64,000 nucleotides of DNA, from positions 40,944,688 to 41,008,687 of the forward strand of contig OX392535.1 of assembly GCA_947623455.1 (NCBI GenBank), written 5' to 3'. Positions 21,425 through 33,090 of this stretch are shown piece by piece (position 1 is the first letter of the stretch; each line of letters begins with the position of its first letter). Made by a program: the position numbers and the translations under genes. Below the pieces are notes generated by a model that was not told the DNA's origin, did not search any database, and saw only the letters and a program-made list of their open reading frames with translations. Origin of the DNA: Mimachlamys varia. Lineage: Eukaryota; Mollusca; Bivalvia; Pectinida; Pectinidae.

Positions 21425-23222
21425 TCCAGTCTCGATATCCAGGGGTTACGCTCACCTACGCTCTCTTTACCCCTGGATTTATCTCATGGCAAACTGAATG
21501 CAGCTCAGGTAAAACAAACTGACCAATAACTAAGCTAATGCTTATCTTTTGAAGATAACAAATTAAAGGAGCTGCAACCGATTTTAGGTCTTGTCAGTTT
21601 TTACCGTTATGTGACCAAGAAGTCATTTTGATGTATGTACATTAAAGGGTCGAACCAGTCTTCTTGCCTCGTCAACAAGTTGGCGTACACGGAACCTTCA
21701 GTTTGACATCTTCCAGTGGTGCAGGGAGCGAAGATAAGCGTATAATTGCTGTAGCCAACTTAAAGGGGCAATTAAGCGAAGTCTGTTTACTTTTTAATAA
21801 TATCACCAATTTTTTTTTTATAAAAATGTAGTTCGTTAATCCTTGTGAACTATTCATACCGATATTCTGACAAAACTTGATGTTTTCCGTGCGATTTTTT
21901 ATTAATAATAAGGAAATCCTTAATCGTCCAACCCATGCATTCGAGACATATGTTTACAAACATCTCTGAGCACTTTGACCCCCACGGAGCATGTGTGTTT
22001 TTAGGTTAACAAATTTTCCTTCAGAGGGCCCCTGTGTGTTTATTAATAACTGCTTTTGGTTAGTTTGAAGTATACCAACACAATTTTCTCGTGGGATCTA
22101 ATTATAATCACAGATATCTTAATTGTTTGAAATACTTTGAATACTAATACTTTGAAAAAAGTACGTATGAAATCATACTTCTCGTTTCCTCGAGTCCAAT
22201 TTTAAATAATTTGCCTCGTGTTAATGGTAAATCTCTTTCTGATATGTCTTTGTGCAAAGTAAGCCGTGTGTATATTTTATTTATTAGTTTTGTGCACAGG
22301 GACCTGATAGTCTGTTACATCTACTTTTGACCTAAACTAAGGTGTGAAAATTAATTTTATACGGGTTTAGATCAATTTTCGATAAAAATAGCTCCCTCAA
22401 TGACTATCTAATTCTATCCCCCTCCCACGCATACACAAACACACACACACAAAATCATAATTTTAAAACTGGTGTAGAATTACTCTAAACATCTTAATTT
22501 AGGTCCAAAACTAGCTGTAACAAATTATCAGGTCCCTGTGGCATTGTGCATTTCTAATTCCTTTTGGTTTCTATCATGTGAGTCCAAGAAGAACTGTTTG
22601 ATGCAAAATTTTTTGCTGCATCTATAGACAATTGTATAGGTTCATCTTCCAGTGTATGTGTATTTCTGGAGGGTTAAATACGTACGTAAGTGCTGCAGCA
22701 AGCACGTCACTTCCGCTAAATAATGACGCACTGTATACCACAGAAAGTGATTTCCATGTAACATGATCCCGATACTCCACGGATTGCATTTTCTCTCTGA
22801 TCCTCTGAAGTATGCCTGAGCAAAATCGGAGGCACGCGAATTCTCAGGTAAAAATAAACTCTGACCAAACGCGTATACATCATAGATATCCAGGGGTTAC
22901 GATCACCTTCGCTCTCTACATCCCTGACTGAAAACGCAAACGGAGTGCGCCACTTTCTTGACGAGGCAAGAAGACTGGTATGTTCCTTTGAAGAACATCA
23001 AAAGAATCTCGAGGTCACATAACGGTAAACATTGATCAGCTTTGGAGTTGGTTGCGGCCCCTTTATAATCTGCAAAAGACAGGCATCAGCCTAGGAAGTG
23101 GTCTCTTTTTTTTATTTTTTTTTTTACCTGAGCGTGCCTTCAGTTTTTCATATATAAATATTATATATTCCAGGGGTGTAGAGAGTGTAGGTAAGCGTAA
23201 CCCCTGGACATCGAGGATGTCG
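21425..23222. mobile_element. Foldback/TIR element of about 1.8 kb
   Basis: Left end (about 21430-21478): CTCGATATCCAGGGGTTACG, then CACCTACGCTCTCT and CCCCTGG. Right end (23167-23220) is its reverse complement with a few changes. Inside, 21562-21690 pairs with 22950-23075 (shared TTATGTGACC, CTTCTTGCCTCGTCAA and GCAACC motifs). A third end-like copy lies at 22880-22930 in left-end orientation. No transposase frame is seen, so it is non-autonomous or two nested copies. An end-like fragment recurs near 35330-35345. Confidence 0.65.
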
Positions 23223-23339
23223 CGCAGAGTGATACCTGTAATTTGAAAATAACACTGGAGTTTTTCGCTTCGTTTGATTTTATTGTTTTTAGTAAACGAC
23301 CTATAAACAACCAGGGTTATTTTGGACGGTCTTTCGGTG

Positions 23340-23402
23340 TATGCGATGTATGTGTGTGTGTGTGAGTGCGTGTGTGGGTGAGTGTGTGTTTGTGTGTGTA
23401 TC
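23340..23402. repeat. Interrupted (GT)n microsatellite
   Basis: GT-rich simple repeat with GA and GC interruptions. The minus frame across it encodes a Thr/His-rich artefact. Confidence 0.85.
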
Positions 23403-23693
23403 GAATGCGTTTGTATTTGGGAGGCTGCGATATGTTTGTGTAAGGCTCCTTGCGATAGTCCGGATCTTTTGCCGATTTAAAGTGCTACCACACTGAAATA
23501 TACTGCCGAAGGCCCCCAGCAGAAAATGCATCCCATCCGGTCATAATATACTAACAAATGGTGAACCAGTGGTTACCTGTTACACGACCGACGTCTTCTT
23601 GTATCATAGGGGGCGCTTCGCCTTGAATATCGAGGAAACGATATACTAAGAAGGATACCTCAAAAATTGTCCGACAATGTTTTGAATAATAGT

Positions 23694-23699
23694 TTTATT
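23694..23699 (-). terminator. Candidate polyadenylation signal AATAAA
   Basis: AATAAA on the minus strand about 270 bp past the TGA at 23967, a plausible distance for the four-exon gene upstream. Only the hexamer is seen, so this is weak alone. Confidence 0.4.
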
Positions 23700-23966
23700 T
23701 GCAATAACATATCTGTGATAACAAAAGCATTTTTTTTTAAGAAAACACAGACTTTTCCTGTAATAGAACAACAAGATATAAATTCGTCATCACTGGCATA
23801 CAACAATGTAGTTTTGACAGACCAGAGCAAAGTTATTTGTAATATAATAAGTGAATTGCAAGAAAATGGTATGTATGTCCGCTTACTATCCACTTGAAGT
23901 CACATCTACACATATTTCGGTATTTAAATTTGCTTTAGGAACCAAGAACTCAAACGTGTCATTTCG

Positions 23967-24204
23967 TCAACAACACCAGCCATAGCGAAGTGGGCATGTC
24001 CGGTAGGCGGGGGAATAGTCCGACACGTGCATGCTTTCGGAGATCCATTCTGGGTTTATTTTGAAGTCACGGTGAGGGACGTACTTTTTGTTGTCATAGA
24101 AACAGGATTTTGATGAGAATATGTAAGGGTCGCGGTCATCCCAGACAGCCGGGGGTGCTTGGTAGTCGTCCGAAATGGCAAAATTTATACGGTCAGGAAC
24201 AACC
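23967..24204 (-). CDS. Four-exon gene, exon 4 (C-terminal 78 residues)
   Basis: The acceptor TTTGTTTCTAACTTTATCCAG precedes base 24204, whose G completes a Lys codon begun in exon 3. The segment reads VVPDRINFAISDDYQAPPAV, then WDDRDPYIFSSKSCFYDNKK, and ends YRTCPLRYGWCC before a TGA at 23967-23969. It is rich in Tyr, Trp, Pro and Asp, with no signal peptide or membrane span. I do not recognise the family. The aromatic/Pro-rich short segments remind me of ciliary or sperm microtubule-associated proteins, but that is impression only. Good splice sites and phase agreement with exon 3 support it as real coding sequence. Confidence 0.72.
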
Positions 24205-24555
24205 CTGGATAAAGTTAGAAACAAAAGCATTATTACTGTAATTAAATTTTAGTTACTATAAAGAGATAAACAGCAGATGTCTCACAAATTTGGCAATGTA
24301 TAGCTAGAAACATAAAAATGGCATTGCGTGAAATTGAAAATCCTGCTGATCGTTCAATGGGAAGTAACTCGTAATTGGTGTTTTCATGATTTTGCAAAAA
24401 AAAATACTAAACGGTCGTGTAAAGGAATTTCAAAAAAGCTTAGCATTTCGTATGAACTTTTTTAGATGTAAATTATTTCAAATAGCATCTTTGGACATGC
24501 ATAGTACAGCGCAAAAAGAAAAGGAAACCTGGGAATATCAAACAAACAAACAAAT

Positions 24556-24767
24556 ATACTGCACAAATAATTGCTTAACGGTGCATGGATTTCAAATCTT
24601 CTCTTAAAATACTGCACAAATAATTGCTGAACGGTACATGGATTTCAAATCTCCTCTTGATATACTGCACAAATAATTGCTGAACGGTGCATGGATTTCA
24701 AATCTTCTCTTAAAATACTTCATAAATATTTGCTGAACGGTACATGGATATCAAATCTTCTCATCTT
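24556..24767. repeat. 53-bp tandem repeat, four units, in intron 3
   Basis: Units start ATACTGCACAAATAATTGCT and end with TTCAAATCTTCTCTT plus three bases. Units 1-3 differ by a few bases each; unit 4 is more diverged. Lies between exons 3 and 4 of the minus-strand gene. Confidence 0.95.
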
Positions 24768-25571
24768 GAACTAGTAATGAAATTAACAAGCAGTCTGAAC
24801 TTACTAACAAACATGTATCTCTCCTTTTAAAGTCTATTGTGAAAATATTTATGGGATATGTCCCCCTTTTTAATGAAAGATTTGTTACGCATTTGGTATG
24901 TTTTTGTTACTTTTATCTTTAATTTAAGATAATCCTTCTAATAGTTTCATGCTTTTTAATGTCATCATGAAATGTTACAGGAAATTCTTTTTCGATGGTC
25001 TCTAATTTCTTTAAGTTCATAAAAATGGTCAATTTCGTGAAATCTTTTTCTTGTTAAATTCGAGTGGCTCACAATGACGATTATGGTAAGGAAAAATTAA
25101 TTTGCTGTTGATGTTGCTGGTTGTATTTCGCGGCAAAGATTGTTTCCATAAAAATAAAAACTCCTTCAAAATAGCAACTTTTATTGCTTTTTTTACCAGT
25201 GATATATCAAAAATTATTAATTCTATAAAAGAAATAGGTTTCACTAATGAGAAATATGCAATTTTTCTTTGTGAAAAATATCAATGTGTCTGAGTTGACA
25301 AATCAAAACACTCCTTATTAACGACAATGGGAAAAATTAAAAGCTGTTCCTGTGGATTTTGCTAAAAAAAATGTAATAAACAGAATATATAACAGTATCT
25401 TCCGTAATACCAAACATATTTTACTCGTGTGGCTAATTTTTTCTTTTTTTTTTAATCATGCTGCGCACTCGTGAAGAATATATAAATATTAGCCCCACCC
25501 ATGAAATATATTTGGTAGTACTGAAACACTGTTAGATATACTATATAAACATCACTGTCAGTCATACTTAC

Positions 25572-25884
25572 TTTGTTACTTGTTTCTCCCAAAAGTCCAT
25601 ACTCTTTGTGGCATAGTTCCGCTTTTTATCCCCTTCTATGAACTGTGGAATGGGGTCAAATGTGCGGTTAAGGGCTTTAAAGGCAGGTAGCTTTATTTTA
25701 GATTCGAAAGGTTTTCTCCGCTTTGCAGGGCTTCTGAGTGGGTGTTGGAAATCTGACGGTTTCTGCCTCCGCGTTGATCGTGGGGAGGGGGAAGAACTTT
25801 GGATCAGCTGTGGCAGTGTGAGGGACCTCTGGAAGTCTGGACGAGATTCCGGCTTCATATGTTGTGTTACATAATCACTGTTAT
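25572..25884 (-). CDS. Four-exon gene, exon 3 (central basic region)
   Basis: The acceptor TTTGTTTCTACTCTAG precedes 25884. The first two bases (AT) complete an Asp codon with the last G of exon 2. Then come 103 codons and two bases, and the donor GTAAGTATG (25571 down). The protein part starts NSDYVTQHMKPESRPDFQ, passes through a Ser/Pro/Arg-rich, probably disordered region (SSSPSPRSTRRQKPS) and basic LRSPAKRRKP. It ends with a more ordered-looking YATKSMDFWEKQVT. Both junction phases fit the neighbouring exons. The RSPAKRRKP patch could be a nuclear-import or microtubule/DNA-binding basic cluster; this is not established. Confidence 0.75.
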
Positions 25885-25951
25885 CTAGAGTAGAAACAAA
25901 TAAAGCGGATTTGAAATATTATATGAGTTTCAAATGTTGATAAAATAAACA

Positions 25952-26110
25952 GAAAATACCGTCAATACAACCATCGCCGGTGTTTCGGAGAGTAACAATA
26001 TTCTGCTTCATTGACGACACTTGACATGTAAATCTATGTCAGATTCAAGAAAATGGCATGGACTCAAGGCGAGAGCCGAGGCATAATTCCCAATCACAAC
26101 AAGCAGGCAT
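25952..26110 (-). mobile_element. Retroelement 3' end in intron 2 (copy 4)
   Basis: GAAAATACCGTCAATACAAC, GGTGTTTCGGAGAGTAAC, TTCTGCTTCATTGACGACAC and TCAGATTCAAG match the family of copy 44790-45420. Missing the central CACAAGAGAATACGACC block. Confidence 0.65.
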
Positions 26111-26148
26111 GCTTATGTGGTTTTCACAGTGTTATATACAGTGTATGA

Positions 26149-28290
26149 CTAAACCTTTCACAGTGGTATATACGACCATACCTTTCACAGTGGTATATAT
26201 AACCATACCTTTCACAGTGGTATATACGACCATACCTTTCACAGTGGTATATACGACCATACCTTTCACAGTGGTATATACGACCATACCTTTCACAGTG
26301 TTATATACGACCATACCTTTCACAGTGGTATATACGACCATACCTTTCACAGTGGTATATATGACCATACCTTACTCGTGTGTTTATATGACCATACATT
26401 TCCCGTTTGTTTATATGACCATACATTACCCGTTTGTTTATATGACCATACATTTCCCGTTTGTTTATATGACCATACATTTCCCGTTTGTTTATATGAC
26501 CATACATTTCCCGTTTGTTTATATGACCATACATTTCCCATTTGTTTATATGACCATACATTTCCCGTTTGTTTATATGACCATACATTTCCCGTTTGTT
26601 TATACGACCATACCTTTCACAGTGGTATATACGACCATACCTTTCACAGTGGTATATACGACCATACCTTTCACAGTGGTATATATGACCATACCTTACT
26701 CGTGTGTTTATATGACCATACATTTCCCGTTTGTTTATATGACCATACATTACCCGTTTGTTTATATGACCATACATTTCCCATTTGTTTATATGACCAT
26801 ACATTTCCCGTTTGTTTATATGACCATACATTTCCCGTTTGTTTATATGACCATACATTTCCCATTTGTTTATATGACCATACATTTCCCGTTTGTTTAT
26901 ATGACCATACATTACTCGTTTGTTTATATGACCATACATTTCCCGTTTGTTTATATGACCATACATTTCCCGTTTGTTTATATGACCATACATTTCCCGT
27001 TTGTTTATACGACCATACCTTTCACAGTGGTATATACGACCATACCTTTCACAGTGGTATATACGACCATACCTTTCACAGTGGTATATATGACCATACC
27101 TTACTCGTTTGTTTATATGACCATACATTTCCCGTTTGTTTATATGACCATACATTACCCGTTTGTTTATATGACCATACATTTCCCGTTTGTTTATATG
27201 ACCATACATTTCCCGTTTGTTTATATGACCATACATTTCCCGTTTGTTTATACGACCATACCTTTCACAGTGGTATATACGACCATACCTTTCATAGTGG
27301 TATATATGACCATACATTTCCCGTTTGTTTATATGACCATACATTTCCCGTTTGTTTATATGACCATACATTTCCCGTTTGTTTATATGATCATACATTT
27401 CTAGGTGGTATATATGACAATACTTTTCACAGTGGTTTCCACAACCATACCTTTCACAGTGGGTTACAAAACCATACCTTTCACAGTGGTTTCCACAACC
27501 ATACCTTTCACAGTGGGTTACGCAACCATACATTTCACAGTGGTTTATATATTTCACAGAAGTTTATAAGTCCATACATTTCACTCCAGTTTATATGGTC
27601 ATACACTTCACTGCAGTTTATATGGTCATACATTTCACTGCAGTTTATAACGGCCATACAGTTCACTGCAGTTTATATTGTCATACACTTCACTGCAGTT
27701 TATAACGGCCATACATTTCACTGCAGTTTATAACGGCCATACATTTCACTGCAGTTTATAACGGCCATACATTTCACTGCAGTTTATAACGGCCATACAT
27801 TTCACTGCAGTTTATAACGGCCATACATTTCACTGCAGTTTATATAGTCATACACTTCACTGCAGTTTATAACGGCCATACATTTCACTGCAGTTTATAA
27901 CGGCCATACATTTCACTGCAGTTTATATGGTCATACACTTCACTGCAGTTTATAACGGCCATACATTTCACTTCAGTTTATAACGGCCATACATTTCACT
28001 GCAGTTTATAACGGCCATACATTTCACTGCAGTTTATATTGTCATACACTTCACTGTGGTTTATAACGGCAATGCATTTCACTGCAGTTTATATTGTCAT
28101 ACATTTCACTGCAGTTTATATTGTCATACACTTCACTGTGGATTATAACGGCCATACATTTCACTGCAGTTTATAACGGCCATACATTCCAGTGCAGTTT
28201 AAAAGTCCATACATTTCACTGTTGTTTATAAGGTCATACACCTCACTATTTTTTATAACGGCCTTACATTTCATCGTGGTTTATATTTCT
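26149..28290. repeat. 2.1-kb 27/28-bp minisatellite with three monomer types, in intron 2
   Basis: Monomer A (27 bp) has CAGTGGTATATACGACCATA. Monomer B (27 bp) has CCCGTTTGTTTATATGACCA. Monomer C (28 bp) has CACTGCAGTTTATAACGGCC. All share a core ending CCATAC-TTT. Between 26149 and 27400, blocks of A (8, then 3, 3 and 2 copies) alternate with blocks of B. Each A-to-B switch after the first three A blocks passes through the hybrid TTACTCGT unit, giving a higher-order period of about 430 bp. Diverged A-like units fill 27400-27560 and C takes over to 28290. The 27-bp part leaves long frames open on both strands (26058-27404, 26301-27557 and others), which are artefacts. Confidence 0.96.
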
Positions 28291-28487
28291 GGTTCTGAAT
28301 ATGAAAGTAAGAAAGTTAAGAAAAATGCACCAGGGTGGTGACAACAAAACAGCAAGGTATTCATATGAACATCATCGGTATCAGTTCTTTTGGTAAATTC
28401 CTCTCTTATATATGCGTTTTATAGAAGCCGGAAATATTGGGGCACATCCTCAAAATAAATGGCGTACTTGATTAATCAGTAAATTAC

Positions 28488-28563
28488 CTTTTCGGACTTT
28501 TGCGAATCCCGACAGCGCTCTGTGTTCCTCCTTCTCCCGCATAGGTAGCATGTCAACTGGTTC
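28488..28563 (-). CDS. Four-exon gene, exon 2
   Basis: An acceptor ending GTTTAGTTACAG precedes 28563. The 76-base exon encodes EPVDMLPMREKEEHRALSGF then AKVRK plus one base, and is followed by the donor GTAATT. Its start phase (0) fits exon 1, whose two codons are ATG AAT, and its end phase (1) fits exon 3. It is charged and likely helical. Too short for simple frame finding; called from splice signals and phase. Confidence 0.65.
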
Positions 28564-28913
28564 CTGTAACTAAACAAAACGTGTATTGATTATCTTACTG
28601 ATATCAACAATAAACATTGATTCTGAATGCGTTATAGTTCCTAAATAATTGTTAATTCTAGTTTTATTCACAATTTGCTACACTTTTCGTCCCTGTATTA
28701 AATTGCTATGATTGTGCCCCTCCAATAACTGATATATTTAAGCTGCATCACTCCCATCAAGTTTGTCACTAGATCAGGAAACGAATACATCTGTTCATAT
28801 CCACTGCATTTATCTTAAGAGGCGACTAATGTGGGAAAATTCCTTTATACTTTTGGATTTAATTTTGTACCCTCTACTTGGGGACACAACATTATAACAT
28901 TTGGGATCACTTT

Positions 28914-29371
28914 TTTTCTTCCTTCGTCGGAAAACCATAGTACACGTCTTTATCGTTTCTATACCATGGGCTAAGACAGACATGTAATCTCGTTTTCGTA
29001 CTAAAATAGTAGCCAATAATATCGGTTCTTTTATCCGTGGCTACATCCAGCCGGGATATCCCCTTTGTAGCTATACGATACAAACCAACACGGCGGCATC
29101 GACTGTCAAGGAAACCTGTGGGTTGTGTACGGTTATATTTTAACAACATATCTAACAATAGGTCCTACCAGACATTGCAATCAGCGTCATGCCTGCAGAA
29201 ATATACCAAGGAAATATTACATAGCCAAGTGCCATGAGAAACGACCATTTTGATCGGTCGAAATCTCCAAATGAAAGTCTGTTCTGGGAAACGAGATTAC
29301 ATGTCTGTTTTAGCCCACGGTATTCAAACGACAGAGAAGTGTACCCTGGGTTTCCGACGATGTTTTTCTCC
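28914..29371. repeat. Inverted repeat with 84-bp arms in intron 1
   Basis: Arms 28914-28997 and 29288-29371 share ACGAGATTACATGTCTGT, TTAGCCCA.GGTAT and a TTTCCGACGA core at roughly 80% identity, separated by 290 bp. Probably a small foldback element. The apparent frames on each strand (28810-29016 minus, 29250-29681 plus) encode the same peptide because they read the two arms. Confidence 0.78.
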
Positions 29372-31540
29372 CTACTTTTATCTTAATTTCTGTAAGCAAT
29401 ACAGTAAGTACCATATTCTTCATTCACATGCATACTTGCTAACTCTCCCCCCCCCCCCCATCCCCCCCCTCCACCCCATCCCTCCGCATATATTGCGCAA
29501 TATGCAACTAAATATGTGTAGTCCAGTAAGGATTTATTCTTGTCAATTTATTTTCATTACTTGTTTTCCAAATATATACCTCATTCCAGCTGATCTTAAT
29601 CATATCAATAAATATATATGCCAGTGGATATTAATAATGTATTTAATAGACGTGTATATATTTGGCAGAGATATGCTATAATGATCATCTATACAAATGT
29701 GAACGTACATACCTGAGATACATGGTTTTCTTTATTAGTCATACTACAGGCGATATCAATCTACCATGTTCAATCTATGGAAGTCAAACTGAGTGTCTAT
29801 AAGTATATACATAGTATAGATGACTTGCTAATGCAGGAACATCCATACAATGATAATACTGATTTAGAAGGAATATTAAATGTGTCCCATGGTTTTATTA
29901 ATATTTGTGACGTCAGAATCAGGAAATGTTCATGACATCAAGGCAGTATGACTACATATAAGATATAGACATACGTGATCTCAAATGGGCGACATTAAAA
30001 TATAATTTCAACACAGTATTCCCCAAACCATCCAACTATTTCTTGATAATGTCTAAAAGAGATTTTGAAATAATTTCCATTTTATTTTAAACTTCATCCC
30101 TTTCGCTCAACTAACAACTAGCTTGACTAAATAAAGACATTCTTGACACGATATATAAAAACCATTTAAAAATGAAAAATTTAAATGTATTTCATTTCAA
30201 TGATATAAGCGTACTATGGTCGCATTCAAAAAAACTCTTTACTAACAAACTCTTCAGAACACACGCTGATCTTTACCATGACATGGTGGTATACTTATAT
30301 TTCTACTTAGATATGCTACGTAAACAGATACGTACTTAATGAAATTCTATATAGCTCAAACAAACCTGTATACACTGTATATTCGGAGAGTTTTAAATCA
30401 TCCTTTCTATTGAACTTAAAATGTCATCAACAGACCGAGGTAAATTTTCACTAACTGTAGAAATCCTCCGCAGTCATTTCAACATATATACTCTCTCTAT
30501 ATCTCTGTCTTTGTGAGAATAATATCTAATCATATTTGGTAGAACATGTAATACGGCGCCAGCTAGCTGTTATATTGTGAATTTAATACTTTATATACAA
30601 TCACAAACGGTCTAAATCCGATTTATTATATTATATTATGTTATATGTATATAATGTGTCAGTAATGACTGACGGGCGAAACACCCACGATGACTAGAGA
30701 TCTCGCCCAACAACAGACTACTGACACGGGTCAGTTAGTCAAATATTCATATGAAATGTATACACTCTACTTAAACGGTCTCTTGCATGCGTTAGTGTTC
30801 ATCCATGATTGAATATGTTCATTGAGTTATTTTTAACGTGCTATATAATTCAAACAGATGTCTCACATGTGATGGTGTATAATAATGGTGTAACTATTTT
30901 ATTCATTTTTTTTTTACAATTCGATTGAAAACCACTAAATCTGTCATTCTATCCTCAACTAATCTAGTTTGGGACAATTGGCCAATATAAGCTTTCGGGA
31001 CACTTTCGCTTGAAACATGTCTGTTATTAACATAACATATCTACACATGAAAATCTTGATATTAAGTTAGTACATATACCTATGATAATATAGATTTATT
31101 AGCTGACAACAATTATAAACAAACATACCATAGACGATTTATGTAGAAAACTCGTTTACTGGAAAATTGAATATCACATCATAAAAATTATATCTTGAAA
31201 ATGACTGAATTCCGTTTAATTATCATATCTTGAAAATGACTGAAATTCGCTTAATTCTCACATCTTTAAAATGATAAACTGAAACTCGCTTAATTTCACA
31301 AAAATCCTTCCGTCGAAACCTTCATCCATAGTTTTAGCACAGAGATGATTCAATAACAATATTACTACAGGATTGATATAAGTAAACATTTACTAAACTG
31401 TTATCTATAAACCAAATAATACAAGAATCCAAAATATACGTCATATATCTGAATCATATACCTTTAATAGAAATGTCTACTGATTCTTAAAAAAGGCAAA
31501 AATCACACAGAAAAATAAGACAAAATAATGGAAAACTTAC
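29372..31540. other. Remainder of intron 1
   Basis: C-run cluster at 29446-29476. Three degenerate 36-38-bp units at 31190-31300 share TCTTGAAAATGACTGAAATTCGCTTAATT-like sequence. No other exon recognised. Confidence 0.5.
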
Positions 31541-31546
31541 ATTCAT
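31541..31546 (-). CDS. Four-exon gene, exon 1 coding part (Met-Asn)
   Basis: ATGAAT directly before the strong donor GTAAGT (31535-31540). Phase 0 matches exon 2, giving a total of 633 coding bases: 210 residues plus stop. The 5' leader would be about 40 nt if the TATA-like box at 31611-31618 is used. The small size makes this the least secure exon; an alternative start inside exon 2 (Met of VDM) is possible. Confidence 0.5.
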
Positions 31547-31610
31547 GTTGAGGTAGTCTCTCCGGAATGTTGAAAGAAAGTCTCCAACTTTCACTCTAAA
31601 TTTCCTATTT

Positions 31611-31618
31611 AATTTATA
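31611..31618 (-). promoter_or_regulatory. TATA-like box upstream of four-exon gene
   Basis: TATAAATT on the minus strand, about 65 bp upstream of the proposed ATG at 31546. Position and sequence fit a core promoter. TATA-like strings are common in such AT-rich DNA. Confidence 0.4.
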
Positions 31619-32124
31619 GATCACCAACTTTGATATAAATTCCCTGTACAGCCAAGTAAATATACCACCTACTTACGATCACTTAGAGTCAGCCTATAAT
31701 ATGTAACGTCATAAGAGGTCGCAAGTGGAACGCGAACATTGTGTACAGGTAACAAAAGGCAGGTATATTAAAAATTCAAATACTTAATAACACTTTATAG
31801 AGAACAAATATAAAGCTAGGCTATGTGAGGGCTACCCGTATCAGGTGTATATAATAATGCATTGTATATGTACATATAACAATTAAGCTTAGCTCTTGCT
31901 GTGTATTCACATAGGTAAATGTGAAGAAAGCCGGCATGGACTTTGCGTAATCCAACCGAATTTTTATCCAATTATGTGTATTATATTTTACAAATGGACT
32001 TCATTAATGCTTTACTTATATAAATGGAGTTTGGTCTAGGACGTGTCACCTGGCAGATTAATTTCGTTCATACAAACGGAAAACTATTTAATATGGGGTA
32101 TTTAATGTGAGATAGTAGACAGTA
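31619..32124. other. Upstream flank, non-coding
   Basis: No supported feature. Confidence 0.5.
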
Positions 32125-32385
32125 TACACCTTAGTTGCCATAATGCGCTGCCTTGACTATTAATATAAACAAAGATGTGATTTTATAGAAATGATGCACA
32201 AAACGCCCTTTCAAAATTCAGATTTTCGTTTCTATTGACGCTTTCTGTACATAGACTTATTATATACCTTAGTTGTAATAATGTACTGCCTTGGCTATTA
32301 ACAAAGATAAGATATTAAAAAAATGTTGGACAAACCTCTCTTTCAAAATACAGATTTTCCTTTCTATTGATGCTTTCTGTATATT
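32125..32385. repeat. Tandem duplication of ~135 bp
   Basis: ACCTTAGTTG..ATAATG, then CTGCCTTG.CTATTAA and TTCAAAAT.CAGATTTTC, then TTTCTATTGA.GCTTTCTGTA, occur in the same order at 32128 and 32268. About 80% alike. Confidence 0.85.
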
Positions 32386-33090
32386 TTGATCGATAACGTT
32401 TTACGTTCTTTCAACAGATAAAATGACTGCGGTGTCCACATATGATGAGGCAACAAAAGGGCCTCTCTCTACTGAAAACCTCTGACTTTCCTCATTTACG
32501 ATTACCCTTGGTTTGATTTGAATAAAATATTAGCTATACATAGAACTATATGACTATTCATGTTTTGCAAGATCATGAATTAGGTGTTGATCCTTAAATT
32601 TATCCAAAAGATTTCATACATAAAGTAATAATATCGACACACAGACCTTTAACATAAGTCCATTCATTGAGCACATTTAGGATACATTAGATGGGCTTTC
32701 ATCAGAGCTACGTACATGTAAATACATTGCTGAAAAATAATTCTAACGGTATGTCACATTTTCAAACCAAGGACTGGGGTAATTACAGGTAGTTGATGAG
32801 AATAATGAAAAACATAGTCATAATATGATGTCGACATATCCTGCTTTTAGATAAATATCTGTGCATTCGTTAGCAGCAATTAGAATGTGGGATCGACGAC
32901 TTTCAATAGAGCCATATCGTCATTTGCTGAAACATTTGTATTTTCTAAAGTAATGTCACGTTCACAAAGCTGTAACTGGGGTAGTTACAGCAAACTAATG
33001 AGAACAAAAACATAGAAATTCCTATCGCATCTATGTCTCTATGAGATCATGACGGAGACAATAAACCCTTATCGTTTTTTATACAGTATA
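32386..33090. other. Non-coding stretch
   Basis: Two loose direct copies of a block with TAATGTCAC..TTCACAAA and ACTGGGGTA.TTACAG at about 32750 and 32955. No gene. Confidence 0.5.

Noticed and set aside
23660..23897. Frames on both strands near 23.7-23.9 kb
   Set aside because: Mutually antisense, AT-rich, downstream of the four-exon gene's stop and best explained as 3' flank.
26058..27733. Four or more long frames on both strands across the 27-bp array
   Set aside because: By-products of a 27-bp period; they end where the period changes to 28 bp.
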